From: Cynocephalus volans
Taxonomy: Eukaryota; Chordata; Mammalia; Dermoptera; Cynocephalidae
DNA: 64,000 nt
NCBI RefSeq assembly: GCF_027409185.1
Contig: NC_084472.1
Location: forward strand, 96,798,427-96,862,426
Reading direction: 5' to 3'
A program made the position numbers and the translations under genes. Position 1 is the first letter of the stretch; every line of letters begins with the position of its first letter. The notes below the pieces were generated by a model. It did not search any database. It had not been told where the DNA came from and saw nothing but the letters and a program-made list of their open reading frames with translations. Shown here piece by piece: positions 33,976 through 45,720 of the stretch.

Positions 33976-36364
33976 TTTGTTTGTTTTTTTGGTTTTTTTC
34001 CCCACTATATTACACTCTCTCATTCCCTACAGCAAAAACTCTGCAAATCCATACAGTTATCACGACTAATAGAACTGCTAATGACAAACAAATTTGTGTG
34101 TAGTTTCAAATAATCCTTTACTTTTTCTTCTTTAATAATGGTGTGTGGTTTATCCTGAAGGGAAAGTTGGTGTTGTTTTGTTTTAATCACCAGCCTAGGT
34201 GGGGACCACAGACAGATTCAAAGCTCAAAGAGTACATTCAAAAGTTAAAAATCTGGTATGCAGAGAGGTAGATGAAAGGGAAATTTTGATCCATGAAGCA
34301 GAAAAATTTTTATCCACATTCAAGGGCATCTGGTAGGAACAATTGTTTCCTGTGTTTACTGATGAAATAGTCTGTCAAGTAAAAGAATGTGAGCCTCCTC
34401 GACACCTGGCTGTTCTCTGGCTTTCAGCCCGCTTGGAAGCCCTCTTCAAGTCAGAACAGGGAAATACATCTTGCACATAAATCAATCTGTGGACCCTGCT
34501 GAACAGTTTTTGCCTTTGGGTTCTCATATAACATTAGGGAAACTGAAGGAGTTCGATAACTTCATTCCTTTTCAAATAATTTATATTTTAAGCTAATTCA
34601 GAAGGATTTCCTCAAGCCAGTTTAATTCAGTGAGGTCCAAGAATCAAAGATGACAGTTCAGGTACATCTCTTCTCATGGACCAAGGCTGATGGGAAAGGG
34701 AGGGACTTTTAAATCACAAATTCATTTTGCCACCCCATTAATGCAGACTACGTAGAGACGCAATATAAACTTGAGGTAAATCTCAGATTTATTTTTCTTC
34801 TGATTTATCTAAAAATGGCACAAAAGTTTGAATTAGACTGTACAAAACAAAGAAGTTGAGAAATGCACAAACTGTTTACATATTGGAATTTAAAGCTATC
34901 TCATTTGTTCTAAGGTGATGTTTCTGCAATCCCTACATTCTTATAATGGTGTAATTACTTTAAATGAAGGTCACGTACAGCAGTAAATGTAATTTTTAAA
35001 AGTACTATATATACCATTATTTTTTCCTGTTTGTTCATTGGGAAAATTTGTGCTAAATTTGTCTGTGTTCATTTCTTTTTATAAAGGTAACATTAATGTG
35101 ATCTATTACTCCGTTAATGAGGAACACTTTGTTCAGGAGTAGAACTACATTATACATCTTTTCTTTTGCTTATTCCAATTCCAACAAAAGTAATTTGATG
35201 TTTTCTAATTATTTTCACTGTTATATTTATGAAAAAGTAATAATTTATTTATCTATGAATATGTATAAATATAATATTTTTTTCTCTCTCCAAAAAATAG
35301 GGGTGGTTTCACTCTTGTCTGTTTCAAGGTCCTTCATTACATCTTTTTATTTTCTTACAAAAATATCTGTTCAGGATGACAGTTCCATTGCAGTTGCTTG
35401 TTCACTGCTTGAGGAAAAGGCCATGAAAATTTTTTAAATGAGTTTATACTTTAATAGCGTAAAGTGAGGAAATAAACGCTTATAATTATGCTAAGGAGAA
35501 GACTGTATTTTACATGTTCCTCTTCCACTTCTACTGTCCACGAGGACAGTCTTGGACATGGATGGCACTAAATGAAAGGAGGTTGAAATGGACTGATGTG
35601 AGAGAAGCCTCAACAATAAGGGGTGTTTTCTGTGCAGCAGCTCAAGGGAGAATTGAGAATCTCAAATATGTATAGTTATTGTTCATCTTTCCTGTGATGG
35701 TGTGAGGACAGCCTCTTACTTGACCCCTTAGCGACTGGTGGCATCTGTTTGTGAAATAGTGGTAAAGGTAAGGGACAGAGGGAAATCAACTCAATGACAG
35801 GCATCTCTCAATCAAATCCCATGAGCACCTAGCAAGGTTTACCAAAGGTCAGCATTGTCTACAGTTGTGTAATAGGATGGAAGAAAAACACAGGCATCCC
35901 TGACTTTATTTATTTAAAAGTTTGTTTGGAATGCAAAGGATATTTTCTGCAGATTTCTTGTAGCACAACAATAAAGCTTAGTTGGTACACAAATTACCTG
36001 AAAAACAATGTCTAGACAAAGTACTAGAAACTCAAGCTACCACTGGTAACGCGCAGGAGCATTTTTTTTTTAACACATGAGTGGTGGAACTCTGTCCCCA
36101 ACACCACCCCCAAGATCTGATGATGACTTCCATGGCCAGAGGCAAGGATTCCAGCAGGGATGGAGTAGGGATGGTACCTCAGAGGCTCAAAGGGTGAGAG
36201 GGTGTAGAAACACCTGGGAAAGTTGCTTGCTTTAGCTCCTTTCTCATAAGATTCCAAGCATGGACTTTGCTTCCTGCCTTTCCGCCGGCAGTTGTAGCAC
36301 ATAGAGCCATAGCACAAAGGATAAGATCTTGTTCAGCCAAGATTGTCTGAGAATTTATCCTGCT
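33976..36364. other. No gene recognised
   Basis: About 2.4 kb without an assignable gene. The 106-codon frame at 35117-35437 (plus) and the 97-codon frame at 36024-36317 (minus) lack domains, start context and conservation clues. A short T/G-rich simple stretch lies at 33970-34000. Confidence 0.45.
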
Positions 36365-36530
36365 GCTTAATATCTGTATAATTTGTAGCAAATCTCTTAA
36401 TCCCTCTATGTCTCAGTTTCTGCATCTGTAAAATAGGAACAATAATAACACCCACTTCATCAGATTATAGTGATGATAAAGTCAATACCTACAAAATGCC
36501 CAGAACATTGTTTGCTGTCACCTTCCCAGC
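36365..36530 (+). repeat. MIR SINE fragment
   Basis: Sense-strand MIR: 'agcaaatctcttaatccctc', 'tctcagtttctgcatctgta', 'aaataggaacaataataaca' and 'cagaacattg' follow MIR core order. Confidence 0.85.
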
Positions 36531-37724
36531 TCACCACTTTAATTAATACCAAAAACAAACATTGATCTATTTGTTTTTTGTTGAGAAATGGTAGATAAAG
36601 GCAAGGTCATACAGGGATTTCTAATGATGAATTTGTACTGTATTCTTAAATGGCAAGAAAGTGAGACCAGGGCTAGAGTCTCGACAAGCTCGGTGCAGTA
36701 AACCAGAGCTGAGTTGAGCGTGGGGTCAGGAGAAAAAGGGAGAGTTGATGGGATGGGAGTGGGATCATTGCCAGAACTAGATGAATCAACGACAGGGCTG
36801 CAAATAAGGAACGACTCAACAAGGGCTTTGACTGGCCTTTCCCGTGTTCTTCATCACCCCTCGCACTGCTGCAGCACACACTCCTTGGGCCAGTCCTGGA
36901 GTGAGATGAGAAATAGAGTGTTAGAGGGTGGGATCCAGGGTTAATTAAGGTAGGGGTGAAGTGGAGGCATGAAATCTCACGTATTTAAAGGAAAATGGAA
37001 GAGGAGGGATGACAAAAAGAGCAAAGGCCAAGAATGTGAAGGGTGGTTGTGACAAGGTGGGCAGAGGCAATCCTGCAGCTACCTGCTGTTCATGCGGGCC
37101 TTTTATTCATGACAGCTGTACCTAAGTCTGGCTTATAAAATTTTGGAACTTATTATTCCTTAAGTATCTTGCAAAATAACTCTCAATATCAAGTGAATTA
37201 TGTGATAAACTTCATGACAAGAGAGACTGCAAAAGTCAACGTGAACCAGGATGGTCAAAGACGTTTCCATGGAGTAATGGTAAATGAGGTTTTAAATAAA
37301 AGAATTATATATGTGTGAAACAGACCCAAGAGGGAGGATTTCTGTGCTGTATCTGGGAGAATTGAGAATGGTAAATTTTGAGTGAAAATTATGAACGTGG
37401 TGGTTGTTGAAGACAAGATTTTTTTTAAAAAGCAGATTGGCTGACATTAAAGAGATCTTTGAATACCAAGATGAAGGTTTTAGAAGTCGATGTGTACACA
37501 AGGGAAAGCTGGTGAAATCTGAAGAAATCATAAATGCACTGACTTAAGAATATTACTCTGACTGTGATGGGGAGGCCACGTCAGAAGCGGGAGACACTAA
37601 GAGTGCGTGTCATGAGGAGCCACCAGCAAGCTAGCATGGGAACGCTAGCAGAAAATGAGGAAGGGTCCCTCAGCATGTCAGAGAGATGGAGAAATGAAGT
37701 CAGTAAACTGTGCTCTGAGAGGCA
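36531..37724. other. No gene recognised; weak repeat-like words
   Basis: 'caaggtcatacagggatttc' (36602 region) and 'aatattactctgactgtgatggggagg' in pieces (37549 region) look like an old interspersed repeat that I cannot name. No coding feature is supported. Confidence 0.4.
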
Positions 37725-37990
37725 GTGGAGCACTGTAGTTACCATCTCCGCATTTGCAGTCAGTGATCGAGGTTTCAGTCCCTGGTCGGGCTGCTCATTT
37801 GTCCTTTGTCCTTGGTCAAATTACTTAAATCTCTCTAAGCAGAGTTTATTTATCTGTAAAATGAGGATAACAATGCGCACCTTGCAGTTTTGTGTATGTA
37901 TGGAGTAGACAATGAAATACATATAAAGAATTCACCACAGTCTCATCATAGTAAATTGCTCAATAAATATTTGTTATCATTCCATCATTA
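37725..37990 (+). repeat. MIR SINE, nearly full length
   Basis: It begins 'ggcagtggagcactgtagtt', continues through a decayed B-box region ('cgaggtttcagtccctgg'), then 'ccttggtcaaattacttaaa', 'tctgtaaaatgaggataaca' and ends 'ctcaataaatatttgttatc'. All parts of MIR are in order on the plus strand. Confidence 0.88.
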
Positions 37991-38024
37991 TAATTTCCAT
38001 ATAATTACCTGTTGAATACGGTCT

Positions 38025-38160
38025 TTATCTTTTCTCTAGAATATAAGATCCTTAAGACCAGGGACTTTTGTCTGCTTGGTTCATTGATACATTCCCAGCA
38101 CCTAGAGTAGAGTCAGGCACATAGCAGATGCTCAATAAAAAATGTGTGGAACAAATTACT
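38025..38160 (+). repeat. L2 3' end
   Basis: 'tagaatataagatccttaag', 'accagggacttttgtctgc', 'cccagcacctagagtagagt' and 'ggcacatagcagatgctcaa' followed by 'taaa' is the well-known LINE2 3' terminus. Confidence 0.88.
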
Positions 38161-38654
38161 GTTATTATTTTCACATTGAAAACTAGAAAAATAACAGGGC
38201 TTTGGTCAAAATAGAGAAGTCAAAAGGGTAAACTATTTTGGAGGCCAGATGATGAAACAGATTTTTAGATCATTGATTTTGAGTTGTCATTAAACTGCTA
38301 CCTTCTAGCAAGCACTATTCAATGACTTACAATAATACACCTGTTTTCCAGAACGAATCAGCAAACCTACCAACCCCACTAAAATAAAGACCTAGAGTGT
38401 AGTGAGGAATATGCTTACCAGCTCCCAGTACTCAGAAGGGAAAGTGCTTACATGTGTATGAGAGCAATATTTAATAGTAACAGGAACACAGAGAACAGCA
38501 ATTACAAGGGAGTTTCCATTCATAGAAGCTAGAAATGGAACTGATCTGTTTCTGAAGACTATAGAAACCCTTTCTGTTGCTTATAATATACAGCATGCTC
38601 TTTTTATTTTACTATTGGTTTCAGTATCATTTCAGGACTGTTATTAAAAATTCT

Positions 38655-39078
38655 TTGTATGGTATCTGTGGATTTAATGTCCCCCCAAGCTCATGTTGGA
38701 ACTTAACCCCCAATACTTTGGTGGGAAGGTGGAGCATTTAAGCAATGATTGGATCATGAGGACCAGGCCCTCATGAATGGATTGATCCTCTTATAGAGTA
38801 ATGGGATAATGGTTTCATGGGTTTTCATGAGCGTGGTTCTGATGGCTTTGTAAGGAGGGCAAGTGAGAAGGTGAGCTCTCTCTGGCTCATGCCACTCTCA
38901 CCGTGTGACACCCTGAGTTGCTGTAGAGAGTCATCACCCAGAGGAAGGCCCTCAGCAGATGTGTTCCCTGGACTTGACTTGCCAATCTCTGAAACTGTAA
39001 GAAATTAATTTCATTTCTTTGTAAATTATCTAGTTTCAGGTATTTTGTTATAAGCAACAGAAAATGGACTAACGCAGT
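38655..39078 (+). mobile_element. ERVL-MaLR solo LTR (MST/MLT1-like)
   Basis: The start resembles 'tggtatctgtggatttaatgtcccccc', then 'aagctcatgttggaactta', 'tgattggatcatgaggacc' and 'ctcatgaatgg', and the end is 'ttgtaaattatctagtttcagg', 'tattttgttataagcaac', 'aatggactaacgca'. Order and length (about 420 bp) fit an MST/MLT1-class MaLR LTR in plus orientation. No internal sequence is attached. Confidence 0.82.
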
Positions 39079-39639
39079 ATCCTTTTAAAATTAGTTGGTT
39101 ATCATTCACTCTCCCATTTCTTTCGAAATTGTTTCATTTCGTTCTTTTAATTAATGCTGGTTGACAATTTAGTGCAAACAAACGGAATTTTTAAAAAGCC
39201 AACAATAATTAATGGCTTTTGAATTGAAACAGTGGGACAGCATTGATAAGAGAGAACCTTTTCATACAGTGATAAGGCTGAATATAATATAGGAGAAATG
39301 AGCAAATCAACACAATATTTGAGCAATGAGTAATTTAGTAGAAAGATATCACTAGTGAGTTAAATAAGTAGAAAATAATTAAATAATTGTCAGCAAGTAA
39401 AATTTATTATATAATGAATAATATAACTAAATTGGAATAGCCATTTATACAATCCGCTGTAAGAGAACAAACCTAAAATGAAAAGAATTGTTGAGAACAA
39501 ATATTCACTTTAAGGTTAAAGATACTGCCTCAACATTTCTGGGGGAAATAATACATTTTGTATGGATGTTAACATTACATAATAATAAGTGATTTAATAT
39601 TTAATTTCATTGTTTCAGAGACCATAAACTTTATTGAGA
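39079..39639. other. No gene recognised
   Basis: AT-rich sequence with no assignable feature. Confidence 0.45.
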
Positions 39640-40250
39640 GAGGCAGGTTAAATGGCACATTTTGGAAATTTAGAGCTTGAAAACCCACCTTTGGCCAAAA
39701 AAAAAGATAAACAAGATCTAACAGTTTGATAAATCACTGTCACAGCTACAATAGGACAAGGATAGCAGACAAAGAAATAGAGGCCCCAAGGAGACAGAGG
39801 AAGTCGAAGATGAATGGGATCAAATGTTACCTGTACTGGAAAGCAGCAGAGACAGGAGGCTCTAAGCACTCATGCTTCTTTATTACCGCTTCCTTGAAAG
39901 TCTTGTCCTACTTTCCTGCACCACTTTGAAACTGGTGCTCCAGATCTCGGGAGCTCAGCACTGGAGTGAGTCACACAAAATCTGTTTCCGAGATGTTCTG
40001 CTTTCCTTTTATAGGCTTTAATCCAAGAGGGGGTCATAAAATCAGAACAGTTCATGTTGATGGGGCAGCAAGCAGAGTCACTCAGGTGACAGGCACCATC
40101 CTGGGCTCTTCGAAGGCCAGGTCCCTCACAGCCGTTCTCACCCTTACGCTGGAGGCTCTCTGGCAGGGCTTGCAAGTGTGAGAGGGAGGCTGACAGATGC
40201 AGAAGACTCTGCCCAAGAATGTACAGCTGCAATCACACTTTGTTGCAGGG
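39640..40250 (-). mobile_element. Probable ERV LTR
   Basis: On the minus strand a TATA box in 'cctataaaaggaaagcag' (plus 40005-40013) is followed about 125 bp later by AATAAA (plus 39879-39884), then a CT-rich U5-like stretch ('ctcctgtctctgctgctttc'). This U3-TATA-R-signal order is that of an LTR. The exact ends and family are unclear. A 120-codon sense frame (39870-40232) over the U3 has no known domain. Confidence 0.5.
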
Positions 40251-40639
40251 GAGATTGTACCTCTTGGTGGATTTCTTCAATTAAGGCTTTATATTTCTTT
40301 TCTTTTCTTTGACTTTATCGCCTACAGATTTATCACAATACTTTTCCCCAGAGCCAAGCATGTTTAATTTTCTATTTCATCATGTGGAAACTTTCTTGTT
40401 TGGAAACTGATGGTCTTTTATAAGAAAGGCATCATAAAATGAATTCTGGGATGATCAAGTTCGTGCCTGTGCATGGCCCCTCCGTGAAATACATGCTATT
40501 CTTAATGGATGACTTTAGGTATAAAGGAACACATATAATATAACTACCCCAAAATATTTTGACAGAAGTGAAATAATTATAATTTTTTAAATGCCCGATC
40601 ATAATTTTTTAAATTCCTCAAAATAAATATGTGAATCTT

Positions 40640-42406
40640 TTTTCTTTTTGTTTTTTTAAATTTCATTTTATTTTATTACTATTATTTTTTACATTCTATG
40701 ATGTTGTTGCAGAGCAGCTGGGAGGGAGGGGGAGAGGGGATAGGGAAGGAAATGGGATAGAAGAAGGAGGAAGGAGGAGGGGTGAGATTGAGGCCCGTGT
40801 CACCCCCCTCATTCCCACAGGGGAGACCAGGTGGCATCCAGCTGTGGCATGGTCATTGACAGGCTGGGTGCAGATGTCAAGGGGGTGTGGCAATAGCCCT
40901 CGCGCCCCACCACCCCAGCTCAAGAACCCAGGGCCCTTCTTGCTGAGGCTTGGTGGTTGTTGCTGGGCCAGTTCCATGTGTCAGGGGGGCATGGCAGAGA
41001 CCCTTGGCCTCCCACTGCCCCAGCTTGGAAGATCCTGGGGCACTTCCTGTGGCAGCTCGGTGGTTGTCGCTGAGCTGGTTCCTCATGTTGCGGGGGGCAT
41101 GACCAAGGCCTGAGGCCCCACATCACCCCAGCTTGAGAGAGCCTGGGGCACTTCCTGCAGTGGCTCAGTGGTCATTACTGGGCTGGTTGCTCGCATTGGG
41201 GAGGATGTGACTGAGGCCCAAGACCCCCAACACCCCAGATTGGGAGAGCCCAAGCGCTTCCTGTGGCAGCTTGATGGTTGTCACTGGACTGGTTGCTTGT
41301 GTTGGGGCTGTGTGGCCAAGGCCTGAAGCCCAAGGCCCCCACCCTCAGGACTGGTTGCAGGTGTCAGGGGGCATGGCTGAGTGCCCCGGCCCTCCCCATT
41401 GCTGGTTTGGTAGCCCAGGGGACTTCCTGTCCTTCTAGGTGTTATAGGTGTTCTTTGGTGAAATGAGACCTTTCCTAGTTAATATCAAACCTTGTGTATG
41501 TGGGTACTTTGTTTTTTCTTTCAGTTCTGTGTTGGATTATTTGCTGTTCCCACCACTTAAACTCTGCACTGGAACTAATTTGTTGTCCTTTGCTTACTTC
41601 TAAAATGGGAGAATTTCCTGTGGGGACCAGCACTTGAGCTCTGTGGTTGAGCTAAATTGCTGCTTTGCTGCTGATTCCCTGGGGAAGGCTTTTTGTGCAG
41701 CTCATGTTTTAATAGTTGACTTTATAGGCTGACTTTTCCAGTTCTCATGAAATCTGGTGCACCTGGGGTGTGTAGAAACACTGGTCTGGGCCTGAGTCTC
41801 TTCATCAAACTGCACCACATGCAATTCTATATTCCCAACCAGTCTCCTCTGAGTGGTCCTACACTGATTGGGGAGCAGATCAGCTGTCCTTGCTGTGCCC
41901 CAGTGTTTTCCCGGTGGGCCCGTCTCCCCCACCACCCATGCTCTGAACACGTCCCATGGGGCAGGCCATGCTCCAGTCCCTTGTGATGACTCTCTGGCCT
42001 CTGAGTGGCTCCTTTTTCTCAGCTGTTGTGACTTCTTGGTCCTATGTGGGTCCATGGGAACCCTATTGGTGCTATTGCTGGCCTGGGGGCCACCGAGGCC
42101 CTCGTCTCCCCTGCTGCCTCCAAGCAACTTTGTCCAAAAGGCACAGCTGTGGCTTTTTGCCAGCTCCTGCTCGGTGTGCTCGGCAGCTCCAGCCTGGAAG
42201 CGGCTGAGATTCAAAATGGTCAGAGTGGTTTTTTCTTTCTCTTATCATGACTTCTCCCACCTTCATGCACTCCATAGGTCTCTCCTCCTCTTCCCCTGAG
42301 CTCTAGCAGCCCCAACTTGGCTATCGTTGCTTTTTTATAGTTGCAAACAGGTTAATTTGTGGGAGAGAGTGATGCTGGGGACCATCTATTCCACCATCTT
42401 GACTGG
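40640..42406 (-). mobile_element. Composite non-autonomous element: L1-5'UTR-like head, VNTR, CT-rich segment, A-rich tail
   Basis: Read on the minus strand it starts CCAGTCAAGATGGTGGAATA, the start of older L1 5'UTRs. About 1 kb of 5'UTR-like sequence follows, then about five tandem units of ~105 bp, then a C/T-rich block (ctccttcctccttcttc...), and it ends in an A-rich tail (aataaaataaaatgaaattt). ORF1 and ORF2 are absent. A 170-codon frame (41702-42214) lies in the head. Flanks 'aaatatgtgaatctt' (40625-40639) and 'aaaatttgaatatt' (42413-42426) may be a decayed target-site duplication. The architecture recalls SVA-type composites, but the parts are different. A truncated L1 5'UTR transcript is the main alternative. 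Confidence 0.55.
40878..41364 (-). repeat. ~105-bp tandem repeat array (VNTR-like), 4 full units plus a deleted unit
   Basis: Units start at about 40878, 40982, 41091, 41199 and 41305, giving lengths of 104, 109, 108, 106 and 60 bp. A further partial match begins at 41365. Each unit has 'ccccagcttg', 'ctggggcacttcctg', 'ggcagctcggtggttgtc' and 'gggctggttgct' in that order (plus strand). Units are GC-rich and about 75-80% alike by eye. Confidence 0.8.
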
Positions 42407-42879
42407 AAATTGAAAATTTGAATATTGATCAAATGGAATATCTTTGATTTTTAAGCACTGGAAGCTGTTATACAAATCTGAAAAATTCTTGTTCATCATG
42501 CTAATTAAAGAATGAGAATTTAAGCTCTTACTTCATTAAAAGTGTTCTGAGCATATGAGAGATATAAAAATATCTGTTATAATCTCTTCCTGTAAAAAGC
42601 TTTCAATTGAGGTAAATAAGACTTGAAATGCAAGCAAATACTACAAGGTACTCTATGAAGTTAAGTGTTAAATAAGTTCTAGAATTGGAAACAGGAAGTA
42701 TCTTAGAGATCAACTAATTCAACTTCCTTGTTTTATGGAACTTAAAAGTTAATCTCAAAGAAGTGATCTCTATGTAAACACAGAAATCTACTCAAATCAA
42801 TATATTCTAACTCCACATTGAGGGCTCTTTACTCCAGCCTCACTCCTGCACTGCTGAACAGCAGGGTGTGAGAAGCAGG
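42407..42879. other. No gene; weak MIR-like words
   Basis: 'cttagagatcaactaattca' and 'acttccttgttttatggaa' near 42700-42750 resemble a decayed antisense MIR. Nothing else is recognised. Confidence 0.35.
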
Positions 42880-43540
42880 CTCCTCGTCTACTGGTTACCA
42901 ACTTGTTTGAGTCCAGTGGGATAGGACACCCATGCACACATTACATGAAGTGGGTTTATTAAGTACTGATAGGCATCAAGGGACAACAGAAGCCTAGAAC
43001 TCATTGTGAGCTGGTCCTCCAAGGCTCAGGAAAGCTCTCTGGGGAAGATGAGGTCTCATCTGTGTGTTCCCCACTTGCATTGCAGCTGAAGAACCCAAAA
43101 AAGCAGCCTGCTTTGGATTTTATACCCCAGGGCAACAGGACTTGCTAGACTAAAGCATGGACAGGTATCCTGTTAGTAGGGGGGACAGGAACAGAGCCCA
43201 TGTTGTTCTGGACAGCTCCACATTATCTCAGGATGTTGCATTCCCAGCACATTCTACAGTTATTCTTAAGAACTACAAGAAAGAAAGGGAGAAAAAACTG
43301 GGAGTCCAAGGCCATCTGGAGATCATCCTACAAAGGAGAGGATAAAAGCAGGTCCTTGATCAATGACAGCTAGGGTGTCAGGTAAGTTGGCTCCCTGTGG
43401 CTGACCACAGACAGATGACACTTGTGGAGAAGCTGCAGATGACAGTACCACAGGCCAATTAGCACTGGGAAGGAAGAGGAATGTCCTACGGTGAGTCATG
43501 GAAAGGAGGAAGAAAGGAAAAATCGAGTTAACACATAGTC
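42880..43540 (-). mobile_element. Probable ERV LTR, boundaries uncertain
   Basis: On the minus strand 'ctggggtataaaatcc' gives a TATA box (plus about 43118-43125). A transcript-like region follows, then AATAAA (plus 42955-42960, 'cttaataaaccc') about 165 bp downstream, then a GT-rich U5-like end. This fits U3-R-U5. I could not fix TG..CA ends with a matching target duplication. It sits between the composite element and the well-defined solo LTR at 43653, in the same orientation. Confidence 0.5.
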
Positions 43541-43648
43541 TGTCCACTGTGTCCCAAGCCTCCTGATAGATTATTTATATGCAGCAATTAATATTTGCTG
43601 AAAGGAAGAATGAACGATCTCATGTATTTCTCACAACAACCTTGCAAG

Positions 43649-44254
43649 GTATTGTTACTGAACTCAGGTCCAGCTGCCCACCCTGTTGAGAAGGGAAGAA
43701 AAAACCCCAGAAGTCAAATGGTTGGTGTTAGAAAAGCAGATGCATTCAGCTGAAGGAGATGGTGGGCTACTCCATCTCAAAGATTTACATTTATTGAGGG
43801 GTTTTTAAAGGAAGGCTTGAGGGGATGGAATGTGGGAGGTGAAAAGCAGTAGAGCAGGAGATGAGAGTTATGAGGGGTCCGTGTCTATGGGTCAGGTACA
43901 AGGTCTCGCCAAGGCCTCATCTAGTTTCTGTTCTCATCTTTGCTGTGATCTCAAGATCCTGCAAGATTTTGATTTGCGCCCGTGTACTTGGCTCGTGCCC
44001 AAGATCATTCAGTCGTTTGACCTTGGTCATTTCTCAAACCGCTACAGGTCTCAAAGAAAGAACCATTAGTTCCGCAAAGTACTAATTAGCTTCTCGGCCT
44101 TGTTTTTCTAGTTAGCGAGTGAGATAAGAAAGTCAGGGGATGGGAAGCAAGAGTGGAGAGAAGAAAATTGTCCTTTTTAAAATCCTCCCCCTCTCCGCAG
44201 CCCAGGCAGCCTTAGGTCCCAACATGGCTTCAGTCCTGCTCACTCCAACAGTAT
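43649..44254 (-). mobile_element. Solo ERV LTR (598 bp) with 4-bp target duplication
   Basis: The element runs 43653-44250. On the minus strand it starts TGTTGGAGTGAGCAGG and ends CTGAGTTCAGTAACA, i.e. TG...CA. GTAT flanks it on both sides (43649-43652 and 44251-44254). A 'ctttaaaaacccctcaataaatg' region gives a TATA-like box and an AATAAA signal, followed by a 'ggtggg..agcccacc'-type U5 with pyrimidine-rich sequence. A 4-bp duplication fits class I (gamma-type) ERVs. No gag, pol or env is attached, so it is a recombination product. Confidence 0.8.
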
Positions 44255-44284
44255 GATGACCCCTAGCTTTCATAAGAATATTGA

Positions 44285-44400
44285 GGCTTATTCACTCAGC
44301 AAATGTTCATTCATGGCCTATTGGGTTCCAGGTCTTGTGATAGACTCAGGGGTACAAAGATGACCCCAATTCCTACCCTGTTAGAAAGTGGACACATTGC
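44285..44400 (-). repeat. L2 3' end, antisense
   Basis: 'ttcactcagcaaatgttcat', 'gggttccaggtcttgtgata' and 'gactcaggggtacaaagatg' are the antisense of the LINE2 3' terminus (ttcattcattcaacaaat...gccaggcact...). Confidence 0.75.
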
Positions 44401-45720
44401 AGATTAAACGCCAGATTTTGTACATATACTCTGCCTCCTGAGCTTTATTCCCACAAACTCAGAGGAGCTATGTACCATTTTCAAGATCACAAAGCTTAAA
44501 AATGGAAAAGTTAGCTTTTCCAAATCAGAGATTGATAAAATACTTTAAAATTCCTACTCTTTCCATGAAAGCTCACAGTCTGCCAGTTGAGAGGGCAGCA
44601 GAGAAAATGAGTCATCTAGGTAGAAATGATTTTGGTGAGAAAACAGAGGTAAGAACAGAAGTCAATGGGGGAGCACAGAAGCAACGGCCAAGCCTGGAAA
44701 ACACATTGTGTCCAGGACAAGGGCACAGAAGAAACCTGTGCTTCAGACTCAAGCACTTCAATAAGAGATTTGCACCCAGAGAGAAATTTGTAAAATTACA
44801 GGAGTCTGGGAGAGGCCTCAGATACTGTTTCAGGCAGACCAAAAGGATTTAAGGAGAAATTAAGTACAACCAAGATAGTTATTTTCTATAGAGTTCATAT
44901 AAAAAAAAAATGCATTCTCTTCTCTTTTCTCCCCTCAGTCTCATACATTTCAGAATCAAGTGGTTCATAATTCTGCCTCTGCTTTTCCCTCCTACCTTCA
45001 ATCCCTGCAATCGATGCAAACCTGCACAGAAGTCTCTTTGAAATTCATGGGACGGCATGGAAGAATGAGGATGTATTTAATTTCAAAAATCATGGGCCTT
45101 ATTCTGTGCTTGGTAGAGACTGGGGGCTTACACTGAGGTAGCCCAGAGATTCCTCTTGAGGATCAGGCTGTCTCGTGAGTCTCGGACTTGGGCATGCCTG
45201 TGGCGGGAGGGAACAAGAAGCAAATTATGGAATCATTTTTTTCCTCTGGCTTCCATTTGTGGTTTTTGGGCTGTCAGCTGGTATGCACTACTCTTAAGCG
45301 GGGCACCCTTTTAAAACATTGAGGCATGTGAATTTGTGCAGAATATGTAAACACAGGAATCGTGACCTTTATATCTAAAAGAACGGTAATGAAACCATAG
45401 AATTGTCCTGAGAGCAGTTCTGTAATTCTCTTACAGATGCGTACTCACAACACCGGCCTGTAACGTGTGGATACACACAGGGCTGTAGGGAAACAAGTAA
45501 AACAGAAATAGTAAAGGATGGTAGCTCTTGGTTTCACTCTTCCAGACCCCTAGAGTAGAGCAAAATACTGTCACCCCCCACCCCCGGAAAAAATGACAAC
45601 TCAGGGCTTCAAACGGGTCAGTTATTTAAAGGGACCCAATTCACTGCAAACACTTCCTATTCCCTGAAAACTGTAACTAAACTACTACACTGTAAAAAAT
45701 CACAGAACCTTAAAATGTTT
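44401..45720. other. No gene recognised
   Basis: A 116-codon plus frame (44502-44852) shows no domain. A short C-run lies at about 45578. Part of 44400-44500 may be a weak antisense MIR. Nothing is supported as coding. Confidence 0.4.

Noticed and set aside
40631..41126. Several 68-160 codon frames over the composite element
   Set aside because: GC-rich tandem repeats keep many frames open by chance. Frames are not conserved between repeat units.
41266..42299. Host gene exon candidates in the GC-richer 41-42 kb block
   Set aside because: The GC-richness is explained by the L1-5'UTR-like element; no splice-bounded conserved frame is seen.
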